From: Petrimonas sulfuriphila
Lineage (GTDB): Bacteria; Bacteroidota; Bacteroidia; Bacteroidales; Dysgonomonadaceae
DNA: 64,000 nt
Assembly (NCBI RefSeq): GCF_051201015.1
Contig: NZ_JBPEHI010000004.1
Reading direction: 5' to 3' (one strand)
Below are positions 18,258-26,399 of the stretch, piece by piece (the first letter of the stretch is position 1; each line of letters opens with the position of its first letter). A program made the translations under genes and the position numbers. A model generated the notes under the pieces. That model was not told where the DNA came from, searched no databases, and saw only the letters and a list, made by a program, of their open reading frames with translations.

Positions 18258-18695
18258 ATGAGAAAAGTGTATGCATCGACACAAATAGAAATTTACAAAC
18301 CGGAGTTTTCGGAAGTGGAAATTTCATTGGGGGGCAGCGTAGCGGCGGGCCCATTCTCGAATGTGGACGATTTTGCAAGCGAACGGATCGATATAAACAA
18401 ATTGCTTATCCGGCATCCGGAAGCCACATTTTATGCCCGTGTCCGGGGGAATTCCATGCTGGGAGATTTTAACGATGGAGACCTGCTGGTTGTGGACAAG
18501 GGAGAGGAATGGTCGCACGGCAGGATTGCCCTGTGTTATCTGGAGGGTGAATTTACCGTGAAACGTATACACCTGGAAAACGGTGTTTGTATGCTTATGC
18601 CCTCCAATACAAGTTATAAGCCTATTGTCGTCACATCGGAAAATACACTCATTGTGTGGGGTATTGTCACCTACTCAATCCGCAAACATCCATGA
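18258..18695 (+). CDS. umuD: UmuD-like S24 peptidase (translesion polymerase subunit)
   Basis: A 145-residue LexA/UmuD-fold protein. It has the autocleavage region SVAAGPFSN (Ala-Gly bond near residue 30), the catalytic serine in RVRGNSMLGDFNDGDLLVV (near 72) and the catalytic lysine in GEFTVKRIH (near 108). In E. coli the RecA filament triggers self-cleavage of UmuD, which then activates UmuC for error-prone DNA synthesis past damage. Its TGA overlaps the umuC ATG (ATGA at 18692-18695), so the two are translationally coupled. No LexA-type box was identified. Confidence 0.9.
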   Translation: MRKVYASTQIEIYKPEFSEVEISLGGSVAAGPFSNVDDFASERIDINKLLIRHPEATFYARVRGNSMLGDFNDGDLLVVDKGEEWSHGRIALCYLEGEFTVKRIHLENGVCMLMPSNTSYKPIVVTSENTLIVWGIVTYSIRKHP

Positions 18696-19951
18696 TTGCC
18701 CTTATCGATTGCAATAATTTTTACGCTTCGTGCGAACGGGTGTTCAATCCTTCCCTTAACGACAAGCCGGTAGTTGTGCTTTCCAACAACGATGGGTGTG
18801 TTATCGCACGCAGCAACGAAGCTAAAAAGATAGGCATCGAAATGGGAATTCCGGCCTTTAAAGTACAGGAATTGTTCAGGAGAAATAACGTGGCTGTCTA
18901 TTCAGCCAACTTTGCCCTATATGGTGATATGAGCCGTAGGGTAATGAGTATTCTATCGGGTTACTCCCCTCTGCAGGAAGTATATTCCGTGGATGAATGC
19001 TTTCTCGACCTGGCGGAAACGGCAACCCCGAAAGAGTATGGCCTACGAATGAAGGAGCACGTGGGGAGATGGACAGGAATCCCCATTAGTGTGGGTATTG
19101 CCCCCACCAAGGCGTTGGCAAAAGTAGCTAACCGTATTGCCAAAAAGTATCCTTCACAAACGGGAGGATGCTACGTAATGGATACGGAAGAAAAGCGGGT
19201 GAAAGCCTTAAGGTGGCTGTCGGTAGAAGATGTGTGGGGCATCGGCAGGCGCAATGCCGTGAAGCTTCAGGCGGCAGGAGTGTTCAAGGCCGTCGACTTT
19301 GCGGAGATGTCCGAGTCGTGGGTGCGCAGAAACATGACCGTTACAGGAATTAACCTGCAAAGGGAATTAAACGGGATTCGCTGTATTGAGTTTGTGGAAG
19401 AAGAGAAAAGCAAGAGTTTTTCCGTTACCCGCACGTTCGAAAAAGAATACGGAACGTGGGACGAGATAAAAGAGCGTGTGGTTACGTTCACAGCAATGGC
19501 TGCCGCAAAAATACGCAAACAACAATCGCTGTGCAGCCGGATACAGGTATTTTTACAGACCAATTATTTTAAGGATACGGAGGAAGTGCTTTCAAGGAGC
19601 GTTGAAGTGCGATTACCCTTTTCCACATCGTCCACGCTGGAGATAGTGGACTTTGTCGTATCCGGACTAAAAAAAATCTATGAAAAAGATCTCCACTACA
19701 AAAGAGCGGGGGTTACACTTTATAATTTCACCGATGAAAAGCACCATCAGCCCGCTCTTTTCCCTGAAATGAATGCCAATCCCCGCCACAAAGGACTGAT
19801 GAATGCCATAGATGCGATCAATCACTTTTCATCGTCGGGAGGCATAAGGCTGGCTTCACAAGATGCCCGTATGTTTAAAATGCACCAGGAACATCTCTCC
19901 GGAAGATACACCACCGATATACGGGATATTTTACAAGTAAGGGGCGAATAG
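18692..19951 (+). CDS. umuC: Y-family DNA polymerase V catalytic subunit
   Basis: A 419-residue UmuC when started at ATG 18692, which gives the standard N-terminus MIALIDCNNFYASCERVF with the first metal ligand Asp6; an upstream in-frame ATG at 18656 lies inside umuD and is rejected. The catalytic SVDECFLD is near residue 100. The RHxxG-type fingers, VWGIGRRNAVKLQAAGV helix-hairpin-helix, little-finger domain and a UmuC C-terminal extension follow. It performs translesion synthesis with UmuD'. It starts by ATGA overlap with umuD. Confidence 0.93.
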   Translation: MIALIDCNNFYASCERVFNPSLNDKPVVVLSNNDGCVIARSNEAKKIGIEMGIPAFKVQELFRRNNVAVYSANFALYGDMSRRVMSILSGYSPLQEVYSVDECFLDLAETATPKEYGLRMKEHVGRWTGIPISVGIAPTKALAKVANRIAKKYPSQTGGCYVMDTEEKRVKALRWLSVEDVWGIGRRNAVKLQAAGVFKAVDFAEMSESWVRRNMTVTGINLQRELNGIRCIEFVEEEKSKSFSVTRTFEKEYGTWDEIKERVVTFTAMAAAKIRKQQSLCSRIQVFLQTNYFKDTEEVLSRSVEVRLPFSTSSTLEIVDFVVSGLKKIYEKDLHYKRAGVTLYNFTDEKHHQPALFPEMNANPRHKGLMNAIDAINHFSSSGGIRLASQDARMFKMHQEHLSGRYTTDIRDILQVRGE

Positions 19952-20091
19952 ACAGACGATTTTTGCACACACAAAAGTTGTGTATATTTTCCACGTTTTA
20001 TCCCTCATTTACAATTAATTGAAACAATTAAAGTAATTTTGTCGTTATTAATTTCTTAATTAAGATTGTAAGATTGTCAACGACAAAAAAG

Positions 20092-20532
20092 ATGAAGGCT
20101 ATAAAAATCATTGCACTGGCCGCGCTTATCGCATTACTAGCAAGCTGCGGCAACGGACAGCCCGCAGACGAAAACCAAAACGACCTGACTTCAAAAACGG
20201 AAAATGAACAGATTGCCAGTCCCTTAACAGATATCTATGGAACCTACCAAGGTGTTATCCCGGCAGCAAACACCGCTGGTATTGCAATGTATCTTACCAT
20301 TAATTCCGATGAAACTTTTATCCTCACCCGTGAATATCAGGACAAAAAACAAGGTTCTTTCAAGGACCAGGGGAGGTTTATTTTCGTGAATGACCGTGTG
20401 ATTGAACTGACCGATAAAAAAGGTATAAAAACGTATTACAGGATTAACAACGGAAGCATTATACTTTCTGACCCGGAAGGTAACGTTGCTGATGCCGATT
20501 TTGCCTCACGCTATCAACTCAAAAAGATTTAA
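20092..20532 (+). CDS. Divergent NlpE-like lipoprotein lacking the CxxC
   Basis: A 146-residue lipoprotein (lipobox LLASCGN). I start it at ATG 20092, giving MKAIKIIALAALIALLASC; an earlier TTG at 20074 is possible but only adds a poor N-terminus. The mature domain tracks the NlpE protein at 17618: IYGTYQGVIPAANTAGIAMYLTI aligns with the YEGILPCADCEGI segment but has Ala and Thr where the two cysteines are. The rest keeps the pattern (ETFILTREYQDKKQGSFKDQGRF split as EtFiLtreY and sFkDqGrF). It is followed after 3 bp by another small lipoprotein. Function unknown. Confidence 0.68.
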   Translation: MKAIKIIALAALIALLASCGNGQPADENQNDLTSKTENEQIASPLTDIYGTYQGVIPAANTAGIAMYLTINSDETFILTREYQDKKQGSFKDQGRFIFVNDRVIELTDKKGIKTYYRINNGSIILSDPEGNVADADFASRYQLKKI

Positions 20533-20535
20533 CCC

Positions 20536-20943
20536 ATGAAAAAGGTTGCTTATTTGCTTCTGGCATTGACTTTTTTGGTCTCATGCGCCAAATCGAAAGA
20601 AGACCAGGTATTGAATTACGTTCAGAAAACTATCGGGGAAAAACCGAGTAACGTTGAAGCCAATCTGGGAGATATTCTTTATGAATTTGAATACGTGAAT
20701 GAAAAAATGATGCTTGACCTGCTCAACGACTTTAGAATCTCGACCAACGGATTGGATAAAATCATGAACAAGAAGCACGAAAACCGAAAAGGAGTGATTG
20801 TGAGCGACGCCAGCGGGCGGCAGCTCGGCACATCGGAAGTAAATATCTGGGAAACAAGGGATATGACAACTTTACTCGAACTTTTTTCACCTACTGAACA
20901 GCAATTCAATCACAAGATAAACGTTCGGGTGATATCCAAATGA
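20536..20943 (+). CDS. Small lipoprotein of unknown function
   Basis: A 135-residue protein that I do not recognise. It has a clear lipoprotein signal (LTFLVSCAKS, Cys about 17). The mature part is charged and without membrane helices. It starts 3 bp after the NlpE-like gene, so the two are likely co-expressed envelope proteins. It ends 9 bp from the convergent mnmD. Confidence 0.6.
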   Translation: MKKVAYLLLALTFLVSCAKSKEDQVLNYVQKTIGEKPSNVEANLGDILYEFEYVNEKMMLDLLNDFRISTNGLDKIMNKKHENRKGVIVSDASGRQLGTSEVNIWETRDMTTLLELFSPTEQQFNHKINVRVISK

Positions 20944-20952
20944 GCACGCGGC

Positions 20953-21639
20953 CTATTTTTTGACTGCCCGCAACATTTCCCTTTTTCCGGGCGGCCCCAG
21001 TAGCCTCTCAACAAAGAAACCCGCAGCCTGTAACATTCTCCTCACGGACCCTTTGGCGCAATAAGTGGTCAATATCGCATTTTCGGAAGAAACAGAATAT
21101 ATTTTATCGAAAATTGCCGGTGTCCACATTTCGGGTTGTTTTTCAGGAGCAAAAGCATCGAAAAAGACGACATCAAACTTGTTCTCCGGATGGAAATTAG
21201 ATGGGTTGCTGAAATCGAGCCGCATTTTCAGCAGCGAAAAATAGAGCGCTACCTGATTCCATTTTCCCCAGCCTGTTTTGTGCAACTCATTAAAAACTTC
21301 CTTTCGGGTGGGATCAATCAACTCGGCATAATTTAACTTTTCAGCATCGGTTATTGAAACAGGATAGAGTTCAAGTGAAGTGAAATCTATTTTCCTGCTG
21401 TTTTTTTCGGCTTCCAACAAGGTCAGAAATGCATTTAACCCGGTTCCGAAACCGATTTCCAGCACCTTTACTTCGCTTTTCACGCAATGTCGTAATCCGG
21501 CATCAATATACACGTGCATCGATTCCTGTATGGCTCCATGCGTGGAATGGTAATGTTCGTTCCGTTCAGGAACAAAAAGGGTGTGCGAACCGTCTTCGGT
21601 AATTTCAAATTTGATGTTCATGTCCGTCTTTAACAACAA
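20953..21639 (-). CDS. mnmD: tRNA 5-methylaminomethyl-2-thiouridine-34 methyltransferase (MnmC2 type)
   Basis: A 228-residue SAM-dependent methyltransferase of the DUF752 group, equivalent to the C2 half of E. coli MnmC. The SAM motif VLEIGFGTGLNAFL is near residue 60 and the substrate-side motif VVFFDAFAPEKQPEMW near 155. It would make the final methylation of the wobble uridine in tRNAs for Lys, Glu, Gln and others. The FAD-dependent C1 domain of MnmC is absent, as in other stand-alone MnmD proteins. mnmG, which acts earlier in the same pathway, is at 56253. Confidence 0.85.
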   Translation of the reverse strand: MLLKTDMNIKFEITEDGSHTLFVPERNEHYHSTHGAIQESMHVYIDAGLRHCVKSEVKVLEIGFGTGLNAFLTLLEAEKNSRKIDFTSLELYPVSITDAEKLNYAELIDPTRKEVFNELHKTGWGKWNQVALYFSLLKMRLDFSNPSNFHPENKFDVVFFDAFAPEKQPEMWTPAIFDKIYSVSSENAILTTYCAKGSVRRMLQAAGFFVERLLGPPGKREMLRAVKK

Positions 21640-21640
21640 A

Positions 21641-21648
21641 CAAAAATA
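21641..21648 (-). promoter_or_regulatory. -7 element (TATTTTTG on minus strand) of mnmD
   Basis: Minus-strand TATTTTTG matches TAnnTTTG but sits only 1 bp upstream of the chosen mnmD ATG (21639). Transcription from it would start inside the gene, so either the true start is a later ATG (MNIKFEITEDGS, codon 7) or the match is chance. Confidence 0.35.
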
Positions 21649-21689
21649 GAAAATCTTTGTTTATAACTTTCCTGTTGCGCTATTTATCT

Positions 21690-21697
21690 TAATTTTG
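21690..21697 (+). promoter_or_regulatory. -7 element (TAATTTTG) of znuA
   Basis: TAATTTTG, 34 bp before the znuA ATG. No Zur-like operator palindrome was recognised around it. Confidence 0.5.
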
Positions 21698-21731
21698 CAA
21701 CAGATTCTAACAAAACAATCAACCCAACAGG

Positions 21732-22622
21732 ATGAGAAAATATATTTTCACGCTCTTATTTCCATTCTTACTTCTTGCCTGCCATTCCAACCGCGAAAAG
21801 GAAGCAAACGTACTCACGGTAACTATTGAGCCGCAGCGGTATTTTCTGGAACAAATCGTGGGCGATAAATTTCAGGTAAACACGCTTGTCCCTCCGGGTT
21901 CAAGCCCGGAAACCTATGAACCGTCGCCCTCGGCCATGATAAAGCTGGGAAACAGTCGCGCCTATTTTAAAGTAGGTTTTCTGGGTTACGAAAACGTGTG
22001 GACGGGAAAACTTGCCGAAAACAATCCTGACCTGAAAATCGTGGATTGTTCAGTAGGAATTGAACCTGTTTATGGTGGACACGGGCATCACGATCATTCG
22101 CACGAGGCCGCAGACCACGGTCATAACCAGACAGATGCTGCTGATCCGCATGTATGGAGCTCTGCCAAGAATGCGGTTCTTTTTTCGCAAAATATGTTGA
22201 ACGCAGTAGTGGAACTGGACGTTGAAAACGCCGGTCTCTACCGGGCCAACTTCGAAAAACTGACGCAAAAGATCGCCGAAACCGATTCCGCGTTAACCCG
22301 CTTGCTGAAAGATATTCCTACCCGGAGTTTTATCGTTTACCATCCGGCGTTGGCCTATCTTGCCCGCGACTACAACCTGACGCAGCACAGTATTGAGTTT
22401 GAAGGGAAGAACCCGTCACCCGCTCAAATGAAAGAACTTGTGGATCTGGCAAAGGCTGAAAACATCAAGATCGTTTTCGTTCAGCAGGAATTCGATATAA
22501 AAAACAGCGAGGTTATTGCCCGGGAAATCGGGGCCACATCACATACCATCAACCCATTGGCTTATGAATGGGACGAAGAATTGATTCGCATTGCCCAACT
22601 GTTAGCCAGCCAGGAAAAATGA
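21732..22622 (+). CDS. znuA: Zinc ABC transporter substrate-binding lipoprotein
   Basis: A 296-residue cluster A-1 metal-binding protein with a lipoprotein signal (LLLACHSN, Cys about 17). The family pattern is present: SPETYEPSPSAM with the first zinc region, a His/Asp-rich loop near 117-136 (HGHHDHSHEAADHGH), DPHVW, YHPALAYLARDY, and VFVQQEFD. His-rich loops are typical of zinc rather than manganese binders. The TGA overlaps the ATG of the ATPase gene (ATGA at 22619). A permease gene does not follow; see the ATPase and DUF456 entries. Confidence 0.9.
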   Translation: MRKYIFTLLFPFLLLACHSNREKEANVLTVTIEPQRYFLEQIVGDKFQVNTLVPPGSSPETYEPSPSAMIKLGNSRAYFKVGFLGYENVWTGKLAENNPDLKIVDCSVGIEPVYGGHGHHDHSHEAADHGHNQTDAADPHVWSSAKNAVLFSQNMLNAVVELDVENAGLYRANFEKLTQKIAETDSALTRLLKDIPTRSFIVYHPALAYLARDYNLTQHSIEFEGKNPSPAQMKELVDLAKAENIKIVFVQQEFDIKNSEVIAREIGATSHTINPLAYEWDEELIRIAQLLASQEK

Positions 22623-23401
22623 ACCCGATCATTGAAATACATAACCTGAACGCCGGCTACGAAAACAAGCCCGATGTACTGAAAAACGTTTCGCTCACCG
22701 TTTTCGAAAATGATTTTCTGGGTATTATCGGGCCTAACGGAGGAGGAAAAACCACCCTGCTGAAAGCTATTTTAGGGTTAATACAACCAGTTTCAGGCAG
22801 TATCACGTTTCTCGATGCCGGAAAAAAAGTTAGCCACCTTAACATCGGTTACCTGCCACAGATCAACCAGATCGATAAAAAATTCCCCATCAGCGTACAC
22901 GAAGTTATTCTCTCCGGCTTAACGCTACGGGGGAAGTTTATCAAAAGATACACGGCAGAAGACAAACAAAAGGTAGAACCAATTGCCGTAAAAATGGGCA
23001 TTGAAAACCTACTGCACAGGGCTATCGGCGAACTTTCGGGCGGACAACTGCAACGCGTGTTGCTGGGGCGAGCCATTATCGACAACCCCAAGCTTATCAT
23101 TCTCGACGAGCCAAGCTCATATGTCGACAAACTCTTCGAAACTAATTTTTACAAATTGCTCGACGAAATAAATAAAGAGATAGCTATCGTGCTGGTCTCC
23201 CACGACGTGGGAACCATTATTTCGCAGGTAAAAAATATTGCCTGCGTCAATCAAAGCCTTCACTACCATTGTGGAAGTAATATTTCGCAGGAGTGGCTCA
23301 TGGGGGCTTACGATTCGTGTCCCATCGAAATACTTGGCCACGGTTCCCTGCCGCACCGGGTGCTTTTGCAGCACGACCACGATCACGATGAAAAAGAATA
23401 A
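22619..23401 (+). CDS. znuC: Zinc ABC transporter ATP-binding protein
   Basis: A 260-residue ABC ATPase starting at ATG 22619, which overlaps the znuA stop; the frame extends upstream inside znuA but that start is rejected. Walker A is GPNGGGKTTLLKAI, the signature is ELSGGQLQRVLLGRA, Walker B LIILDEPSSYVD, and the H-loop VLVSHDVG. The C-terminal tail contains HDHDHD, another hint of zinc. It would power a ZnuB permease, but none is encoded here: the next gene, 3 bp on, is a DUF456 membrane protein. Confidence 0.9.
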   Translation: MNPIIEIHNLNAGYENKPDVLKNVSLTVFENDFLGIIGPNGGGKTTLLKAILGLIQPVSGSITFLDAGKKVSHLNIGYLPQINQIDKKFPISVHEVILSGLTLRGKFIKRYTAEDKQKVEPIAVKMGIENLLHRAIGELSGGQLQRVLLGRAIIDNPKLIILDEPSSYVDKLFETNFYKLLDEINKEIAIVLVSHDVGTIISQVKNIACVNQSLHYHCGSNISQEWLMGAYDSCPIEILGHGSLPHRVLLQHDHDHDEKE

Positions 23402-23404
23402 CTC

Positions 23405-23890
23405 ATGTTGCCCGAGCCGTTACTAATCTCCCTGGCCGTAATCTGCGTTATTGTTGGGGCCGTCGGTACGGTTGTACCGGTATTACCGGGTGTTCCGCTT
23501 TGTTGGGCAGGATTGCTGGCGCTGAAATTCGTACCTTCGGTAAAAGATAACGTTTCGTGGACCGTAATCGTGCTTCTGGGAATTATCACCATCGGCGTCA
23601 CTATCCTCGACAATATTTTGCCGCTGTGGGGAACCCGGAAGATGGGCGGAAACAAAAAAGTGGTCTGGGGAGCAACCATCGGATTACTGATCGGTTTTTT
23701 CCTGGGTCCGTGGGGGATTATTTTCGGCCCTTTTGCCGGAGCGCTCGTGAGTGGATTAATCGTCGGGAATAAAATAAAACCCGCCGTAAAACACGCGTCA
23801 GGCGCATTTTTCGGCTACATTGCCGGACTCATTATTAAGCTGATCACCGTGGGGTTGATCGTTTTCTTTTTTGTGATGACGTTGGTATAA
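23405..23890 (+). CDS. DUF456 family membrane protein
   Basis: A 161-residue protein with about four to five hydrophobic segments rich in Gly (AVGTVVPVLPGVPLCWAG, GATIGLLIGFFLGPWGII, HASGAFFGYIAGLIIKL). This is the pattern of DUF456, an uncharacterised integral membrane family. It begins 3 bp after the zinc transporter ATPase and is probably in the same transcript. It is too small and has the wrong pattern for an ABC-3 permease. Whether it aids zinc transport is unknown. Confidence 0.75.
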   Translation: MLPEPLLISLAVICVIVGAVGTVVPVLPGVPLCWAGLLALKFVPSVKDNVSWTVIVLLGIITIGVTILDNILPLWGTRKMGGNKKVVWGATIGLLIGFFLGPWGIIFGPFAGALVSGLIVGNKIKPAVKHASGAFFGYIAGLIIKLITVGLIVFFFVMTLV

Positions 23891-23903
23891 AACCTATACT
23901 GTT

Positions 23904-24902
23904 TTACTGTTTCATCAAATACTCTGCAATTTGCACCGCATTTAAGGCGGCACCCTTACAGATTTGATCGGCTGCTGTCCAGAATGTCAATCCGTTGGGG
24001 TTAGTAAGGTCTTTTCGAATCCTTCCCACATAGACCGGATCTTGTCCGGCAGCATCCAACGGCATCGGGTATACTTTTTTCTCCGGGCTATCGAGTAATA
24101 CAACGCCTTCGGCTTTGGCAAACGCTTCACGAGCTTCCTCCACCGACACCGGCCTTTCCGTCTCGATCCAGATAGCTTCCGAATGTGCACGTAATACAGG
24201 AACACGTATGCAGGTAGCACTCACTTCGATATTGCTGTGCATTATCTTGCGAGTTTCGTTGAACATCTTCATCTCTTCCTTAGTGTATCCGTTTTCAGTA
24301 AACACGTCTACCTGTGGTATCAGGTTGTATGCCAATTGATACGCAAATTTAGAGATCGTCGGATTTTCGTTGTTCACCAGTTGCCTGTGCTGTTCCTGCA
24401 ACTCGGCCATCGCTGAGGCGCCCGCTCCCGAAGCTGCCTGGTAGGTAGACACGTGTACGCGCTTAATGTGTGAAATATCTTCGATGGCTTTCAACGCCAC
24501 AACCATCTGAATAGTAGTACAATTAGGATTGGCAATGATGTTTCTGGGACGCTTCAGCGCATCTTCCGCATTCACCTCGGGCACCACTAACGGAACATCG
24601 TCGTCCATCCGGAAGGCACTTGAATTGTCTATCATGATGGTTCCGTACCGGGTAATCGTTTCTGCAAATTCCAACGATGTTCCGCCTCCTGCCGAGACAA
24701 AAGCAATATCAATCCCTTTAAAATCGTCGTTATGCTTGAGTTCTTTCACGGTAATTTCTTTACCGCGAAAAGTATATGTTGATCCTGCACTTCTGGAAGA
24801 ACCGAAAAGAAACAATTCATCCACAGGGAAATTTCTTGCATCAAGTACACGAAGCAATTCCTGACCTACCGCTCCGCTTGTTCCAACAATCGCAATTTTC
24901 AT
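23904..24902 (-). CDS. asd: Aspartate-semialdehyde dehydrogenase
   Basis: A 332-residue enzyme of the lysine/threonine/methionine pathway that reduces aspartyl phosphate with NADPH. I start it at ATG 24902 (MKIAIVGTSGAVGQELLRVL, the NADP loop); the longer frame to 24992 adds 30 residues without family support. The catalytic cysteine is in NIIANPNCTTIQM (near 130), and RVPVLRAHSEAIWIE carries the substrate-binding region. A Bacteroidetes promoter lies 39 bp upstream. It converges on the DUF456 gene with a 13-bp gap. Confidence 0.95.
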   Translation of the reverse strand: MKIAIVGTSGAVGQELLRVLDARNFPVDELFLFGSSRSAGSTYTFRGKEITVKELKHNDDFKGIDIAFVSAGGGTSLEFAETITRYGTIMIDNSSAFRMDDDVPLVVPEVNAEDALKRPRNIIANPNCTTIQMVVALKAIEDISHIKRVHVSTYQAASGAGASAMAELQEQHRQLVNNENPTISKFAYQLAYNLIPQVDVFTENGYTKEEMKMFNETRKIMHSNIEVSATCIRVPVLRAHSEAIWIETERPVSVEEAREAFAKAEGVVLLDSPEKKVYPMPLDAAGQDPVYVGRIRKDLTNPNGLTFWTAADQICKGAALNAVQIAEYLMKQ

Positions 24903-24941
24903 TTTAGTAACTGTTTTAATGATGATAAATAAATGAAACAA

Positions 24942-24973
24942 CAAAGGTATAAAAAAACTACCATTACACGCAA
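24942..24973 (-). promoter_or_regulatory. Promoter of asd
   Basis: On the minus strand the -7 element TACCTTTG (24942-24949) and a -33 TTG (24971-24973) are separated by 21 bp. The ATG of asd is 39 bp downstream. Confidence 0.6.
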
Positions 24974-25029
24974 CATCGCCTTCAAAAAGCAAGTGTTTTT
25001 ATAACTTTATGCGCTAAAATATACTTTTT

Positions 25030-25350
25030 TCACTTTAATAATATCTTTTTGACTAAATCTCCGATCCGGATGATGTAATACCCCTTAGGAAGGTCGAGTT
25101 GGTATTCGTTCGTTCCGGCTTTTATTTTCCGGGTATACACTTTTACACCCATGATGCTGAAAATTTCCAACACTCCATCTTTCGGAAGATTTTCGATGAC
25201 CAACCGGTTTTCCGTTACCTTGATTTTTGTTTCAGGGACGACCTCTTCCATAACCTCTTTCCTGTTTTGATCTTGTGCGTAAATTCCGTCAATCCCAAAA
25301 CCGCATAAAAAAAGCAATATACATAGCGTTGTCCAGTAAAATCTCTTCAT
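25030..25350 (-). CDS. Small secreted protein consisting almost only of a T9SS type A sorting domain
   Basis: A 106-residue protein started at ATG 25350, giving a signal peptide MKRFYWTTLCILLFLCGFG... cut near YAQ; the longer frame to 25413 lacks support. After a short linker (about 25 residues) it is all C-terminal sorting domain: NRLVIENLPKDGVLEIFSIMG..., GVKVYTRKI, YQLDLPKGYYIIRIG and KKILLK, the usual beta-strand pattern and basic end of type IX secretion substrates. There is no cargo domain. A stand-alone sorting tail is odd; it may be a relic, or a small surface protein in its own right. Confidence 0.7.
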   Translation of the reverse strand: MKRFYWTTLCILLFLCGFGIDGIYAQDQNRKEVMEEVVPETKIKVTENRLVIENLPKDGVLEIFSIMGVKVYTRKIKAGTNEYQLDLPKGYYIIRIGDLVKKILLK

Positions 25351-25420
25351 ACTTAACCCTTTTGAGTGTCGAACCTCCGGGGTTGAAAACCTCACAAACT
25401 GTTTTGTGTTCAATACCCTG

Positions 25421-25428
25421 CAAAAGTA
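25421..25428 (-). promoter_or_regulatory. -7 element (TACTTTTG on minus strand)
   Basis: Minus-strand TACTTTTG, 70 bp before the small T9SS-tail gene. It gives a moderately long leader. Confidence 0.5.
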
Positions 25429-25459
25429 GGAAAAAATTACGTTGTTGTAACTGTTTCTC

Positions 25460-26374
25460 TTAAAGATTAATCGTCATCCCTTCATCAGCCAGTTCTGTTT
25501 CAGGAAAAACGGCCTGGGCTTCGTCAAGCAATTCGCCCAATTCATGGTACCGTGACGAAAAATGACCGATAATAAGTTTTCTCACGTTTGCCGACCTGGC
25601 GATTTCGGCCGCCTGTCGTGCAGTGGAATGGTACGTCTCCTGCGCTCTCAGGTTCTCGGCTTCAGCAAAGGTAGCTTCGTGATACAGCACATCGGAATGT
25701 TGAATGTATGGAATAATTTCGGGAGAATAGGCAGTATCCGAACAATAAGCATAGGTCCTGGGTGGAATGGCCGGAGTAGTGAGAATTTCATTTTTAATCC
25801 ATTTTCCATCATCAGTCAGGTAGTCACCCCCTTTTTTGATCTCATTTATCTTGCAGACTGGAATGTTGTAAAAGTCAATCATCTCCCGCTTGATGTGACG
25901 GGGCCGGTCTTTCTCTTCGAATAAAAATCCGCTGGTGGGTATCCGGTGCTTCAAAGGAAACGAAAAAACGCGTATGGAGTTGTTTTCGAAGATCAGTTGA
26001 TGTTGATAAGGATCCAAAGGAGTGAGGTTTATTTTGTACGGGAACTGGTTGCCGAAATGTTTGATGAAAGAGTCGAGAAACAACTCCATATCCTTGTGCG
26101 CGTAGATATTCAAATCGCCGGTCCTTCCCAATAAACTCAGTGTAGCCAGCAATCCGGGAAGCCCGAAAACATGGTCGCCGTGCAAATGGGATATGAAAAT
26201 GCTGTGCAGCTTGTTTATCCGGGTTTTATACTTCCGCAACTGAAGCTGGGTACCTTCACCGCAATCGATCATAAAGAGTTTTTCGTTTACATTGACCAGT
26301 TGCGAAGAAGGGTTATGCAGCGTGGTTGGCATTGCCGAACCACAACCTAAAATCGTTATTTCAAAGCGAGTCAT
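25460..26374 (-). CDS. rnz: Ribonuclease Z
   Basis: A 304-residue metallo-beta-lactamase fold nuclease of the ElaC type that trims the 3' ends of tRNA precursors. The zinc motif SHLHGDHVFGLPGLL is near residue 62, CSDTAYSPEIIPYI near 210 carries the metal-bridging Asp, and KLIIGHFSSRY near 268 has the last His. Trimming is needed here because neither tRNA gene in this window encodes CCA. It is followed after 85 bp in its own direction by the T9SS-tail gene; upstream is queE after 25 bp. Confidence 0.93.
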   Translation of the reverse strand: MTRFEITILGCGSAMPTTLHNPSSQLVNVNEKLFMIDCGEGTQLQLRKYKTRINKLHSIFISHLHGDHVFGLPGLLATLSLLGRTGDLNIYAHKDMELFLDSFIKHFGNQFPYKINLTPLDPYQHQLIFENNSIRVFSFPLKHRIPTSGFLFEEKDRPRHIKREMIDFYNIPVCKINEIKKGGDYLTDDGKWIKNEILTTPAIPPRTYAYCSDTAYSPEIIPYIQHSDVLYHEATFAEAENLRAQETYHSTARQAAEIARSANVRKLIIGHFSSRYHELGELLDEAQAVFPETELADEGMTINL

Positions 26375-26399
26375 AAAATTTCAAACGGATAGCTTACAG

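Noticed and set aside
18656..18691. Upstream ATG for umuC
   Set aside because: It lies inside umuD and adds residues before the conserved MIALIDCNNFYASCERVF; the ATGA start at 18692 fits the family.
22568..22618. Upstream start for the zinc transporter ATPase
   Set aside because: It is inside znuA, and the ATGA overlap at 22619 gives the usual N-terminus.
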